A stretch of DNA of 64,000 nucleotides, taken from positions 34,741-98,740 of the forward strand of contig NZ_RZJR01000002.1 of assembly GCF_003990975.1 (NCBI RefSeq). The letters run 5' to 3'. The position numbers and the translations under genes are program-made. The stretch comes from Cohnella sp. AR92 (lineage in GTDB: Bacteria > Bacillota > Bacilli > Paenibacillales > Paenibacillaceae). A model generated the notes under the pieces. The model was not told the origin of the DNA and ran no database searches. It saw only the letters and a list, made by a program, of their open reading frames with translations. Every line of letters begins with the position of its first letter. Positions within the stretch are counted from its first letter, which is position 1. Shown piece by piece: positions 27,401-35,023 of the stretch.

Positions 27401-27577
27401 GTCACGAAGTATGAAGTCTGGTACGCCGCGAGCGAGAACGGGCGCTACAAGCTGCTCGCGACGACGGAGATGACGCACTTCGAGTACGTCACGCTTTCTC
27501 CGGGCGGTTGGTACCGCGTTACGGCCGTCAATGGCAGCGGTTCGTCCGATCCGTCTTCGACCGTATCGATTCAATAG
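24452..27577 (+). CDS. class A penicillin-binding protein (PBP1 type)
   Basis: A 1041-aa bifunctional peptidoglycan synthase. One N-terminal membrane anchor (about 22-50) leads to the GT51 glycosyltransferase domain with EDRNFFTHPGVD (Glu about 112) and GGSTLTQQLARQ (about 149-160). The transpeptidase domain follows with SxxK in QPGSAMKP (Ser about 429), SLN (about 489) and KTGTTSNY (about 623). The C-terminus adds two fibronectin type III domains (about 825-905 and 955-1041) joined by a Gly/Ser/Pro-rich linker, a layout usual in Paenibacillus PBP1. GGAGG upstream of ATG. It is transcribed alone. Confidence 0.95.
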   Translation: MNETHPTPKSPGGRGSAWWLAARLFIYTILWLLLFGLLSGLVAVGAAGGYIAALVKDDPVRSQKLIEEKINENAVTGFVYFRDNTLVGQLRTEEDRRPVTYNEIPKSVINAVVSIEDRNFFTHPGVDMNGLLRAVKQQVLNEDVQTGGSTLTQQLARQVFLTLDKTTSRKAKEIFLSLRLEQFLSKEEIITAYLNKINYGNGSSGYNLYGIKSAAKGIFGLDLSQINLAQAAYLAGLPQRPSAYSAFTSKGEFNEANFNRALNRQKLVLEKMLEYGNITQAEYNEASAFDVYASLAKPTQKAYNTYPYLMLEAERQAARLLVLKENPTLTAADLDKKENSNLIEDARAQLLRGGYKVTTTIDKKVYDLMHDVAENPDNFSPDSSVKGVEQTAAVMMDHKTGAILGMIEGRDFHIEQMNFATQMTRQPGSAMKPIAAYLPALEKGLIQPASVLDDAPIILNNGGKSKHIPKNSNDKYAGLVTARTALNKSLNIPALKIFLDKVTIPEAWSFARGLGITTLVDADNQAQTGVIGGLTYGTSVEELTNAYGAIANKGVFNDAYMIEEIRDVNNNIVYKHEAAPKRVVSEQSAYLMTDMLRTVVTEGTATMVKANFKNYGKIPIVGKTGTTSNYSDVWFEGFTPDITLGVWVGYEKPIYTLSGDGRNRAKKIWASVMNSVTEAKPELFPTAKFEKPDGLVSMTVSSVSGKLPTELTRAAGKLTTDLFNKKYLPKEEDDALVKVKYITYNGVNYLPQEGTPEDLLRESIMIKREKPLDELMEQIQQALGSVAADKRKSLAFYLPADSKDSAPSKIDPRVEDGAIPSAPGNVIAETLDGGKVRITFTPSPQADVAGYRLYRSVNGGAFQKVEASVFAGDEAKFVNYVSASNSYEYYVTAVDVASKESPRSTVVSGGSDNGSGGGMVDPSLPFPGDNSGTGGGSSGETSGGSNEGNPSVPASPTAPTGLQAQKTDLGVTLDWSSNPAGEKVTKYEVWYAASENGRYKLLATTEMTHFEYVTLSPGGWYRVTAVNGSGSSDPSSTVSIQ

Positions 27578-27585
27578 CAAAGCCC

Positions 27586-27630
27586 AAAAAGGCTGATGAT
27601 CCGGAACAACTCCGTTCATCAGCCTTTTCT
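27586..27630. terminator. terminator after the PBP gene
   Basis: AAAAGGCTGATGA / TCATCAGCCTTTT stem with T-runs on both strands. A second GC-rich hairpin (27644-27680) lies just after it, 9 bases from the acsA stop, and may serve acsA. Confidence 0.85.
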
Positions 27631-27688
27631 CCTGCCTATAAGGAAAGGGCGGAGCCGCGCTACCCGGCGGCTCCGCCCTCTTTCGTCC

Positions 27689-29413
27689 TTAATCTTCGAT
27701 CGTCGACAGATCGCCTGTCGGGAGGTTGAGCTCCCATGCTTTGAGCACGCGTCTCATGATCTTGCCGCTTCGCGTCTTCGGCAGCTTGTCGCGGAACTCG
27801 ATCTCGCGCGGCGCCGCGTGCGCGGATAAGCCGACCTTCACGAACTTGGAGATGTCCGCCTTCAGCTCGTCCGAAGGCTCAAAGCCTTCGCGAAGCGAGA
27901 TGAACGCCTTGATGATCTCGCCGCGCAGCGGATCCGGCTTGCCGATGACGCCCGCTTCCGCGACGGCCGGATGCTCGACAAGCTTGCTCTCCACTTCGAA
28001 CGGCCCGACGCGCTCGCCGGACGTGTTGATCACGTCGTCGATTCGGCCTTGGAACCAGAAGTAGCCCTCTTCATCCTTGTAAGCCGAGTCGCCGGACACG
28101 TACCAGCCCGGAATCCGGAAGTACTCTTCGTACTTCGCCGGGTTGTTCCAGATCTTGCGCATCATGGACGGCCAAGGAGTCTTCACCGCAAGGTTGCCCA
28201 TCCGGAACGGAGGCAGCTCGTTGCCTTGATCGTCGATAATCGATGCCTCGATGCCGGGCACCGGACGCCCCATCGAACCCGGCTTGATCTCCATGCCGGG
28301 ATAATTGCAGATCAGCTGGCCGCCGGTCTCGGTCATCCACCAGGTATCGTGGATGCGCTGGCCGTATACCTTAAGCCCCCACCGCACGACCTCCGGATTG
28401 AGCGGCTCGCCGACGCTGAGCACATGCCTGACGCTGGAGAGATCGAACGGCTTGACCGCATCGTCTCCGGCGCCCATCAGCATGCGGAACGCCGTCGGAG
28501 CGCTGTACCATACCGTTACCTTGTATTTCTGAAGGGTGTTGTACCAGTCTTGAGGACTGAAGCGGCCGCCGCGGACGACGTTCGTCACCCCGTTGAGCCA
28601 AGGGGCGAATACGCCGTACGACGTTCCCGTTACCCAGCCCGGATCGGCGGTACACCAGTATACGTCGCCTTCCTTCAGATCAAGGACGACTCTTCCCGTA
28701 TAGTAATGTTGGATCATTGCATTCTGAACGTGATAGACGCCCTTCGGCTTGCCCGTCGAACCGGACGTGTAGTGCAGGATCAGCCCGTCCTCGCGCGTCA
28801 GCCATTCGATATTGGCTTCGCCCGAGGCATCCGCCATCGCCTTCTTGTAATCGACGATGCCGTTCCCCTCTTGAACATCGTCGCCAAAGACGATCAGATG
28901 CTTCAACTCCGGCAGCTCATCTCTCTGAATTCGCGGCAGAAGCACCGAGGACGTCAGGATCGCGACCGCTCCGCTGTCCTGCAGCCGATCCTTGACGGCC
29001 GTCTCCATGAACGCTTCGAACAAAGGACCGACGACGGCTCCGACCTTCAGCGCGCCGAGAAGGCCGAAGTACAGCTCCGGCGAACGAGCCATGAAGATGA
29101 AAATACGATCGCCTTTGCCCACGCCGAGCTTGCGCAGCACGTTCGCGAAGCGGTTGGACGCTTCCGCCATCTGCGCGTACGTATAGCTCTCATCGCGTTG
29201 GCTGTCGCTATAATGCAAGGCGATCCGGTCTCCCTTGCCGTTCTCGACGTGACGATCGATTGCCTCGTAGGCCATGTTGACCTTGCCTGTCTGAGACCAA
29301 GAGAAGTTCGCTTCTACGTCCTCCCACTTGAAGTTGCGAAGAGCCTCCTCGTAGGACCCCATGTTGGAAGAAGCAGCCGTTACCGCAAGTTTCTCCTCAT
29401 GCTGCAATGTCAT
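27689..29413 (-). CDS. acsA: acetyl-CoA synthetase (AMP-forming)
   Basis: A 574-aa ANL-superfamily enzyme that makes acetyl-CoA from acetate, ATP and CoA through acetyl-AMP. Motifs: P-loop-like YTSGSTGKPKG (about 216-226), the acetate-pocket region with WWMTETGGQ (about 341-349), SGDSAYKDEEGYF with GRIDDVINTSGERVGPFEVE, and the C-terminal PKTRSGKIMRR whose Lys (about 548) is the site acetylated by AcuA in B. subtilis. The size fits AcsA. An ATG at 29413 or a TTG two codons later could start it. Divergent from acuA-acuC, with a cre site between. Confidence 0.94.
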   Translation of the reverse strand: MTLQHEEKLAVTAASSNMGSYEEALRNFKWEDVEANFSWSQTGKVNMAYEAIDRHVENGKGDRIALHYSDSQRDESYTYAQMAEASNRFANVLRKLGVGKGDRIFIFMARSPELYFGLLGALKVGAVVGPLFEAFMETAVKDRLQDSGAVAILTSSVLLPRIQRDELPELKHLIVFGDDVQEGNGIVDYKKAMADASGEANIEWLTREDGLILHYTSGSTGKPKGVYHVQNAMIQHYYTGRVVLDLKEGDVYWCTADPGWVTGTSYGVFAPWLNGVTNVVRGGRFSPQDWYNTLQKYKVTVWYSAPTAFRMLMGAGDDAVKPFDLSSVRHVLSVGEPLNPEVVRWGLKVYGQRIHDTWWMTETGGQLICNYPGMEIKPGSMGRPVPGIEASIIDDQGNELPPFRMGNLAVKTPWPSMMRKIWNNPAKYEEYFRIPGWYVSGDSAYKDEEGYFWFQGRIDDVINTSGERVGPFEVESKLVEHPAVAEAGVIGKPDPLRGEIIKAFISLREGFEPSDELKADISKFVKVGLSAHAAPREIEFRDKLPKTRSGKIMRRVLKAWELNLPTGDLSTIED

Positions 29414-29454
29414 GTCCTTTCACCATCCCGTTCATTAGCCAGAATAATCATACA

Positions 29455-29469
29455 AGTATACGCTTACAA
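29455..29469 (-). promoter_or_regulatory. cre site (CcpA operator) between acsA and acuA
   Basis: Minus strand reads TTGTAAGCGTATACT, a full match to the WTGNAANCGNWNNCW consensus. It lies 42-56 bases upstream of acsA and about 140 bases upstream of acuA. CcpA represses acsA and the acu genes of B. subtilis from this same intergenic region. Confidence 0.7.
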
Positions 29470-29608
29470 AGTTTCGAGAATCGCTCGACTACGTCATTAT
29501 ATCACAGGGATTCCCGATTGGGCACATCGAAACAAGGAGATTATCGGACGAAGAGGGGCATAATCGGCGAAATGGTGTATAATGGCATCATTCAAAGGAG
29601 CGATCGCC

Positions 29609-30241
29609 ATGGAGCATATCAAGCGCTATCATCGCCATGTCCGCCAAGGCCGGCACGGTCCGATCGTCATCGAAGGCCCGATTCCTCCCGAACGGCTGCG
29701 CGGCTATCATCTCCATTCCGCCCTGGACGCCTTCCGGCGTCCGAAGGAGCAGCATGCGGCGCTGATCGAGATCTCGGAGCTTCCGGAAGGACGGATCATT
29801 GCGGCGGTAGACGGCGATACCGTCGTCGGTTACGTGACATTCCATTATCCGGACGAGCTCGAACGCTGGTCAGAAGGCGGCATGGACGACCTGATCGAGC
29901 TGGGAGCCATCGAAGTCGCGGACGATTATCGGGGACAAGGCCTCAGCAAAGCGTTGCTGGCAACGGCTTTCGAAGACCGCCAACTGGACAACGCCATCGT
30001 CTACACTACCGAGTATTACTGGCATTGGGACCTGGAGAACAGCGGCCTTAGCGTATGGCAGTACCGGGAGATGATGGAGAATCTGATGAAGACCGTCGGC
30101 ATGGTCTGGTTCGCGACGGACGATCCGGAGATCTGCGCGCACCCCGCCAACTGCCTGATGGTCCGCGTCGGACCGGAGGTGCCTTTGTCGTCCGCGGAGA
30201 AGTTTGACAAGGTGCGGTTCCGGCAGCGGTTTATGTATTGA
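29609..30241 (+). CDS. acuA: protein lysine acetyltransferase AcuA
   Basis: A 210-aa GNAT-family enzyme that in B. subtilis acetylates and so silences AcsA. ATG 29609 with AAAGGAG. The GNAT core spans about 55-150: EISELPEGRIIAAVDGDTVVGYVTF, then IELGAIEVADDYRGQGLSKALL, which contains the acetyl-CoA binding loop (RGQGLS). It is the first gene of an acuA-acuC pair. A TATAAT at 29578-29583 may be its -10 element, but no clear -35 is present. Confidence 0.9.
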   Translation: MEHIKRYHRHVRQGRHGPIVIEGPIPPERLRGYHLHSALDAFRRPKEQHAALIEISELPEGRIIAAVDGDTVVGYVTFHYPDELERWSEGGMDDLIELGAIEVADDYRGQGLSKALLATAFEDRQLDNAIVYTTEYYWHWDLENSGLSVWQYREMMENLMKTVGMVWFATDDPEICAHPANCLMVRVGPEVPLSSAEKFDKVRFRQRFMY

Positions 30242-30283
30242 TAGTCCCGTTAATTGACCGATTCCCGAAAGGAAGAGATTGCG

Positions 30284-31486
30284 TTGACATTGCACGCTTC
30301 CGGTCCGCTCTGGATCGATTGCTCCAGTTCAAAGCGTTACCGCTTTCATGATGATCATCCCTTCCATCCCATCCGGCTGCGACTGACGGAAGAGCTGCTG
30401 GCCGCTTGCGGCGCGCTGAACGAAAGCCACCTGCTCAAGCCCGGTCTTGCCGTTCCTATGGAGGAGCTCCGCGGAATCCACAGGGCCGATTACTTGCAGA
30501 TCGTACAGGAGCTTAGCGAGGACGAGCCGTCGCAGGAAGCGATCGATCAAGCCGCCCGCTACGGCCTCGAGGCGGACGGCGACACGCCTTACTTCCCGGG
30601 GATGCACGAAGCTTCCGCAGCGGTCGTCCAAGGCTCTCTGGCCGCGGCAGAGGCCGTCATGTCCGGGCGGACGCAGCACGCCCTCCATCTCGGTGGAGGA
30701 CTGCATCACGCTTTCCCGGACCGCGCCTCCGGTTTCTGCGTCTATAACGACGCGGCGGCGGCGATTCGCTGGATGAACAAGCGCTATGGAGCCAAGGTGC
30801 TTTATATAGACACCGACGTCCACCACGGCGACGGCGTTCAATGGTGCTTCTATACCGATCCCGACGTCTTCACCTTCTCGATCCACGAGACGGGCAAGTT
30901 CCTGTTCCCCGGCACCGGATTCGCAAGCGAGCGAGGCGCCAGCTCCGGCTACGGGACTTGCCTGAACGTCCCCCTGGAGCCTTATACCGAGGACGAATCC
31001 TGGCTGGCTTGCTTCTCCGAGTCGCTTGAGCGCATCCTGAAGTCGTTCAAGCCGGACGTTATCGTCAGCCAGCACGGGTGCGATGCTCACGCGCTGGATC
31101 CTCTCGCGCATATTCATTGCAGCATGAAAATCTATCGGGAGATCCCGAAGCTGATCCACCGCTTGGCGCATGAGTATACGGAGGGACGCTGGGTCGCGAT
31201 CGGCGGCGGAGGCTATGAGCACTGGCAGGTCGTGCCCCGCGCATGGGCCCTGCTCTGGCTGGAGATGAGCGACCATCCCTTGCTCGCTCAGATCGACGCC
31301 TCTCCCCTGGGAGGCCCGCTTCCCGCCTCTTGGCCGCAGACTGCCTCGACTAGGCGCCCTTCTCCTTCCGAGCTGCCCGCCAATTGGTTGGACGATTCAA
31401 GCTCCTGGACGCCGATGCCGCGCCGATCGGAGATTACCGCGAAGAACAAGGAGGTGCTGGAGGTCGCTCTCCAGCACCTGGGTTAA
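30284..31486 (+). CDS. acuC: acetoin utilisation protein AcuC, histone-deacetylase-like
   Basis: A 400-aa class I HDAC-like zinc deacetylase that reverses AcuA acetylation of AcsA. The start is TTG 30284 with AAAGGAAG upstream. Active-site features: GGLHHAFPDRASGFCVYND (about 134-152), the zinc ligands in DTDVHHGDGVQ (about 169-179), SQHGCDAH (about 261-268) and IGGGGY (about 305-310). It lies 42 bases after acuA. acuB, which sits between acuA and acuC in B. subtilis, is missing. A terminator follows. Confidence 0.92.
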   Translation: MTLHASGPLWIDCSSSKRYRFHDDHPFHPIRLRLTEELLAACGALNESHLLKPGLAVPMEELRGIHRADYLQIVQELSEDEPSQEAIDQAARYGLEADGDTPYFPGMHEASAAVVQGSLAAAEAVMSGRTQHALHLGGGLHHAFPDRASGFCVYNDAAAAIRWMNKRYGAKVLYIDTDVHHGDGVQWCFYTDPDVFTFSIHETGKFLFPGTGFASERGASSGYGTCLNVPLEPYTEDESWLACFSESLERILKSFKPDVIVSQHGCDAHALDPLAHIHCSMKIYREIPKLIHRLAHEYTEGRWVAIGGGGYEHWQVVPRAWALLWLEMSDHPLLAQIDASPLGGPLPASWPQTASTRRPSPSELPANWLDDSSSWTPMPRRSEITAKNKEVLEVALQHLG

Positions 31487-31490
31487 CGAG

Positions 31491-31529
31491 AACGGCCGAC
31501 TCCGGATCTTCCCGGAATCGGCCGTTTTA
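31491..31529 (+). terminator. terminator after acuC
   Basis: AACGGCCGA-CTCCGG / CCGGAA-TCGGCCGTT hairpin followed by TTTTA. Confidence 0.85.
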
Positions 31530-31559
31530 CATCGGATTATCGACTCCCTTAAGCCGAGA

Positions 31560-31583
31560 AAGAAAACCTCCGAGCGGAGGTTT
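31560..31583 (-). terminator. terminator after mtnN
   Basis: AACCTCCG / CGGAGGTT stem with a 2-nt gap, followed on the minus strand by TTTTCTTTCT; 50 bases past the mtnN stop. Confidence 0.6.
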
Positions 31584-31632
31584 AAGGTAGAGTGTAGAAT
31601 CGGGAGAATGAATCGAGGGAGATTTGCGATCC

Positions 31633-32322
31633 TTAAATACGCTTTAACATCTCGTTCACGATCTTATAGGAATTGTTGGACGCCGCGACCGTGAATTCCG
31701 CGAAGTTGACGGAAGCCGATCCATCCGCCTTATCCGACATCGAGCGGATAATGACGAAGCCGACGCCGTTCATCGCGCACACCTGCGCGACCGCCGCTCC
31801 TTCCATCTCGGTGCACGCCCCGCCGAATGTCTCATACAGTTCCTTGACTTTCTCTCTGTCCGCGATGAATTGGTCGCCGGAGAGCACTTTGCCAAGCTTC
31901 ACCCGTCCAGGCAGCACGGTCTCTCCCGCTTGCTCGGCGATCTCGCTCAGCTTCTCGTCCGACTTCCATTCCGACGTCTCCTGGTACGGAATGACCCCGC
32001 GCGGATAACCGAGGGCCGTCACGTCCACGTCGTGCTGCAAGCAGCTGGTGGAGATAACGATATCCCCGATGTTCAGCTCGGGATCGACCGCGCCGGCAAC
32101 TCCGGTGAAAATGACCGACTTCACGCTGAAGCGGTCAATAAGCACCTGGGTATACACGGCCGCATTGACCTTGCCCACGCCGGATTTGCACAGGACCACC
32201 GGCTTATTGTTCAAGCTGCCGGAGAAAAAAACGATCCCCGAACGGTTCATTTCCACCCGGTCTTTCATCTGGCCGTAAAGCAAGTCGATCTCTTCCTGCA
32301 TCGCGCCTATAATGCCAATCAT
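31633..32322 (-). CDS. mtnN: 5'-methylthioadenosine/S-adenosylhomocysteine nucleosidase
   Basis: A 229-aa enzyme (usual length 230) that removes adenine from methylthioadenosine and S-adenosylhomocysteine, recycling by-products of SAM-dependent reactions. Motifs: MIGIIGAMQEEI start, VGKVNAA (about 51-57), TGVAGAVDPELNIGDIVIS (about 73-91), the catalytic-region MEGAAVAQVC (about 172-181) and SMSDKADG (about 194-201, with catalytic Asp). AAGGAGG seven bases before the ATG. Convergent with acuC and downstream of ccpA. Confidence 0.95.
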   Translation of the reverse strand: MIGIIGAMQEEIDLLYGQMKDRVEMNRSGIVFFSGSLNNKPVVLCKSGVGKVNAAVYTQVLIDRFSVKSVIFTGVAGAVDPELNIGDIVISTSCLQHDVDVTALGYPRGVIPYQETSEWKSDEKLSEIAEQAGETVLPGRVKLGKVLSGDQFIADREKVKELYETFGGACTEMEGAAVAQVCAMNGVGFVIIRSMSDKADGSASVNFAEFTVAASNNSYKIVNEMLKRI

Positions 32323-32343
32323 GTCAAAACCTCCTTAATGGGG

Positions 32344-32389
32344 ACAAAATGCCCTGACGCAGGCTGACAGTCCTCCTGCGCAGGGCATT
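32344..32389 (-). terminator. terminator after ccpA
   Basis: AATGCCCTG-CGCAGG / CCTGCG-T-CAGGGCATT stem followed by TTTG on the minus strand, in the ccpA-mtnN gap. Confidence 0.75.
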
Positions 32390-32425
32390 CTCTCGTTATG
32401 GAATAGGTTGTCGCGCTTCGATTCC

Positions 32426-33430
32426 TTATACCGATGCGACGGACTGGCGAACGATCAACTCGTGAGGAAGAACAACCTTGGCATTCTCCACGGCTTCCTT
32501 CTTCATAAGCTTCGTCAGCAAACGCATCGCGACTGCGCCGATGTCGTACATGGGCTGAGCGACCGTCGTCAGCTGCGGGCGCACCATCGATGCCATGCGG
32601 ATGTTGTCGACGGAGATCACGGAGATATCGGCCGGAACCTTCAGACCCGCATCCTGAACGGCGTGAATGGCGCCGATTGCCATCTCGTCGTTAGCGGCGA
32701 AGATCGCCGACGGGCGTTCGGAGAGCCCCAGGAAATATTGGGCTGCTTCCATGCCGGATTCATACTTGTAATTGCCGATGCGAACGAGCTCGTCGTCCAC
32801 CGGCAGTCCAGCCTGCTCCAGCGCGCGCTTGTAGCCTTGGTAACGGGCATAGCCGTTGGCCGGATCCTGCAGCGTACCGCTGATCATCGCGATGCGGCGA
32901 TGGCCTTCGGAGAGAAGCTGCTTCACGGCGTCGTACGCGGCGGCCTCATGGTCGATGTCGACGGAAGGGATCGTTCCCTTCTCGTCCGTCGTCGCGCACA
33001 GGACAATCGGCACATTCGACGTGTTGAACGCCTGGATGTGTTCGTCGGTCACCGCGCCGCCCATGAAGAGGAGTCCGTCCACTTGCTTCTCGAGCAAGGT
33101 GTTGATGACGCGAATCTCCTTGTCTTTGCGCTTGTCCGCGTTGCACAAAATAATATTGTAGTGGTACATGTTCGCGATGTCTTCGATCCCTCTCGCGACT
33201 TCCGCGAAGATGGCGTTGGAGATATCGGGAATGACCACGCCTACCGTCGTCGTCTTCTTGCTGGCCAGACCGCGCGCGACCGCATTCGGACGATAGCCGA
33301 GACGTTCGATGGCTTCGAACACTTTCTTTCTGGTCTGGGGCTTCACGTTCGGATTGTTGTTGACGACACGGGATACCGTTGCCATCGACACGCCGGCTTC
33401 GCGAGCCACATCATATATGGTTACCGTCAC
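32426..33430 (-). CDS. ccpA: catabolite control protein A
   Basis: A 334-aa LacI/GalR regulator (B. subtilis CcpA 334). Start at GTG 33430 with GGAG eight bases upstream, giving the N-terminus [20 protein letters not shown], the helix-turn-helix; a hinge helix with [10 protein letters not shown] follows (about 47-56). The core (60-330) has periplasmic-binding-protein fold features such as [20 protein letters not shown] and [13 protein letters not shown]. It acts with Ser46-phosphorylated HPr or Crh on cre sites. The gene neighbourhood acuA-acuC/ccpA is kept from B. subtilis. Its own promoter overlaps a cre-like site. Confidence 0.92.
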   Translation of the reverse strand: MTVTIYDVAREAGVSMATVSRVVNNNPNVKPQTRKKVFEAIERLGYRPNAVARGLASKKTTTVGVVIPDISNAIFAEVARGIEDIANMYHYNIILCNADKRKDKEIRVINTLLEKQVDGLLFMGGAVTDEHIQAFNTSNVPIVLCATTDEKGTIPSVDIDHEAAAYDAVKQLLSEGHRRIAMISGTLQDPANGYARYQGYKRALEQAGLPVDDELVRIGNYKYESGMEAAQYFLGLSERPSAIFAANDEMAIGAIHAVQDAGLKVPADISVISVDNIRMASMVRPQLTTVAQPMYDIGAVAMRLLTKLMKKEAVENAKVVLPHELIVRQSVASV

Positions 33431-33490
33431 GTTACTCGCTCCAATGCTATGAACAACCATTACCCGGCTTGTCCATGGGATAATAAGGTA

Positions 33491-33519
33491 ATAATACGAC
33501 AATTCCGTAGGTTTCGCAA
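33491..33519 (-). promoter_or_regulatory. promoter of ccpA
   Basis: Minus strand: -35 TTGCGA (33514-33519), 17-bp spacer, -10 TATTAT (33491-33496), about 60 bases before the GTG start. The rest of 33531-33732 is non-coding; I see nothing else there. Confidence 0.55.
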
Positions 33520-33528
33520 CGCTTACAG
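33514..33528 (-). promoter_or_regulatory. cre-like site over the ccpA -35 element
   Basis: CTGTAAGCGTTGCGA matches 13 of 15 positions of WTGNAANCGNWNNCW, with a perfect TGTAAGCG core, and overlaps the -35 hexamer. Binding here would give negative autoregulation. Confidence 0.4.
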
Positions 33529-33732
33529 CGCTTTAGAACCGAAATATCGACGTTAATTCCGCTCGGGAAGGCGACTTGCGGATCCTTCCGAAGAATCGAA
33601 ACGATAATGCTGCTTTTCCGAAGGGCGGACTTTCGTTTCTCGATGCTTGCCAGTTGCGTGATTTCAGCCGGGTCCTCGCCTCCATGAAAATAAATTCGAT
33701 TATTTTCATTGTAGCGGAAATGCCGTCGAATC

Positions 33733-33764
33733 GCAAAAGAAATAACGGGGCATCGGCCCCGTTT
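33733..33764 (-). terminator. terminator after the zinc-ribbon gene
   Basis: ACGGGGC-CGAT-GCCCCGT hairpin then TATTTCTTTT on the minus strand, eight bases beyond the stop at 33772. Confidence 0.7.
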
Positions 33765-33771
33765 GGTAAAA

Positions 33772-34182
33772 TTACGATATGTATTGTGCGCTAAGCTGAG
33801 ACAACCGGCTTCTGAGCTCCATCTGCCACGTTTCGTCCCTCAAGGAAGAGGCCACGAGCAGCAGATCCAGAAGCTCATTCGTTCGCTCTTCGATCCTGCG
33901 CGCCACCGACGCGGCTTGGATCGGCTCCTTTTGGGCGATCAAGCCCGCAAGAACTCCAGCCCATTCGTGCTTCTCGTCGAAGAAGATCGTCTGCGGTTCG
34001 GGCGCGGCTCCCATCCGTCCGACAAGCTGCCCAAGGTCTTCTTTGACCCCGGGGAACACTTCGTTATGAGAGCAGTAATCGCAGGAAAAGACAGGCACGT
34101 TCGCAATGCTGACCTTGTGGACGTAAATCACGGTGCGCAAAATCAACTTCATGGTATGACCGCAAGTACAACGTTTCTGCAA
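33772..34182 (-). CDS. zinc-ribbon protein of unknown function
   Basis: About 136 aa. It starts most likely at TTG 34182, since GAGGAG lies nine bases upstream; an earlier TTG at 34203 has no site. The N-terminal 50 residues carry two Cys pairs, CTCG (about 4-7) and SCDYC (about 33-37), spaced as in YgiT-type zinc ribbons. The C-terminal half is helical, acidic and without clear motifs. YgiT-like domains are common in antitoxins, but there is no toxin gene beside it and no helix-turn-helix is evident. The function is open. Confidence 0.68.
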   Translation of the reverse strand: MQKRCTCGHTMKLILRTVIYVHKVSIANVPVFSCDYCSHNEVFPGVKEDLGQLVGRMGAAPEPQTIFFDEKHEWAGVLAGLIAQKEPIQAASVARRIEERTNELLDLLLVASSLRDETWQMELRSRLSQLSAQYIS

Positions 34183-34427
34183 CAGCGCTCTCTCCTCAAT
34201 CAACAGAAATGGAAGTTCGGGAAGGCGCCGATCGTAGGCGCCGCCTCGACCATTCTATTCGACCCCCTCGCCGCGGATTCCTTCTTTAGAAGCGACTGTA
34301 AATAATGGAACAAGCTCTTAGCGGCAGCGCTTGTCCGGCTGGCGTAGTGTCAAGAAGCGTCATTTGTTAAAATGGGAGAGCAAACAGGAATCGCATGCAT
34401 GGGTAGAGGAGAAGGAGGTTCCCGTAT

Positions 34428-34952
34428 ATGGAACAAAAGAAGAACGTAGTTTGCCTCGTGGACGATGAATTCGAGGATCTGGAGCTCTGGTATCCTGTCT
34501 ATCGCGCGCGGGAGGAAGGCGCCTCCGTCGTCTTCGCCGGTCCGGAGAAAGGACGCAAGCATATCGGCAAATACGGCGTGCCCGCCGTCGCCGACCTGTC
34601 TTACGAAGAGCTGGACGCGAACCGCTTCGACGGCTTGCTCGTGCCGGGTGGCTGGGCTCCCGACAAGATACGGCGCGACAGCCGCGTTCTGGAGTTCGTG
34701 CGCCGGATGGATGAAGCCGGCAAGCCGATCGGCCAGATCTGCCACGCCGGATGGGTGCTGATCTCGGCGAAGATTCTGAAGGGGCGCAAGGTGACCTCGA
34801 CGCCGGGCATCCGGGACGACATGGAGAACGCGGGCGCGGAATGGTTCGACGAAGCCGTCGTCATCGACCGCAACCTGATCTCCTCCCGCCGTCCGCCCGA
34901 TCTTCCCGAGTACGCCAAAGCGTTCTGCGACGCTCTTTATGAACGGCGATAA
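34428..34952 (+). CDS. PfpI/DJ-1 family protein
   Basis: A 174-aa class I glutamine-amidotransferase-like protein. It has the DJ-1/PfpI elements: acidic residue region DEFEDLELWYP (about 13-23), nucleophile elbow GQICHAGWVL (Cys about 104) and a downstream VTSTPGIRDD. Relatives act as proteases, chaperones or glyoxalase/deglycase-like stress proteins; this sequence does not discriminate. GGAGG seven bases before the ATG. A single gene, ending in a bidirectional terminator shared with ptsI. Confidence 0.87.
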   Translation: MEQKKNVVCLVDDEFEDLELWYPVYRAREEGASVVFAGPEKGRKHIGKYGVPAVADLSYEELDANRFDGLLVPGGWAPDKIRRDSRVLEFVRRMDEAGKPIGQICHAGWVLISAKILKGRKVTSTPGIRDDMENAGAEWFDEAVVIDRNLISSRRPPDLPEYAKAFCDALYERR

Positions 34953-34970
34953 GCAGAAGCTGCAAGGAAA

Positions 34971-35020
34971 AAGAAGGGAACGAGCAGGCACAATCGTGTC
35001 CGCCGTTCCCTTCTTTTCTT
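34971..35020. terminator. bidirectional terminator between the PfpI gene and ptsI
   Basis: AGAAGGGAACG / CGTTCCCTTCT arms enclosing a smaller stem; TTTTCTT on the plus strand and TTTTTCC on the minus strand. Confidence 0.75.
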
Positions 35021-35023
35021 GAA

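Noticed and set aside
25376..27619. A 747-codon open frame antisense to the PBP gene
   Set aside because: It has no domain pattern and mirrors GC-rich codons of a clear PBP; the same kind of shadow occurs opposite acsA, aroA, gndA and ptsI.
27971..29563. A 530-codon open frame antisense to acsA
   Set aside because: Arg/His/Asp-rich low-information sequence, no ribosome binding site, entirely within a confident gene on the other strand.
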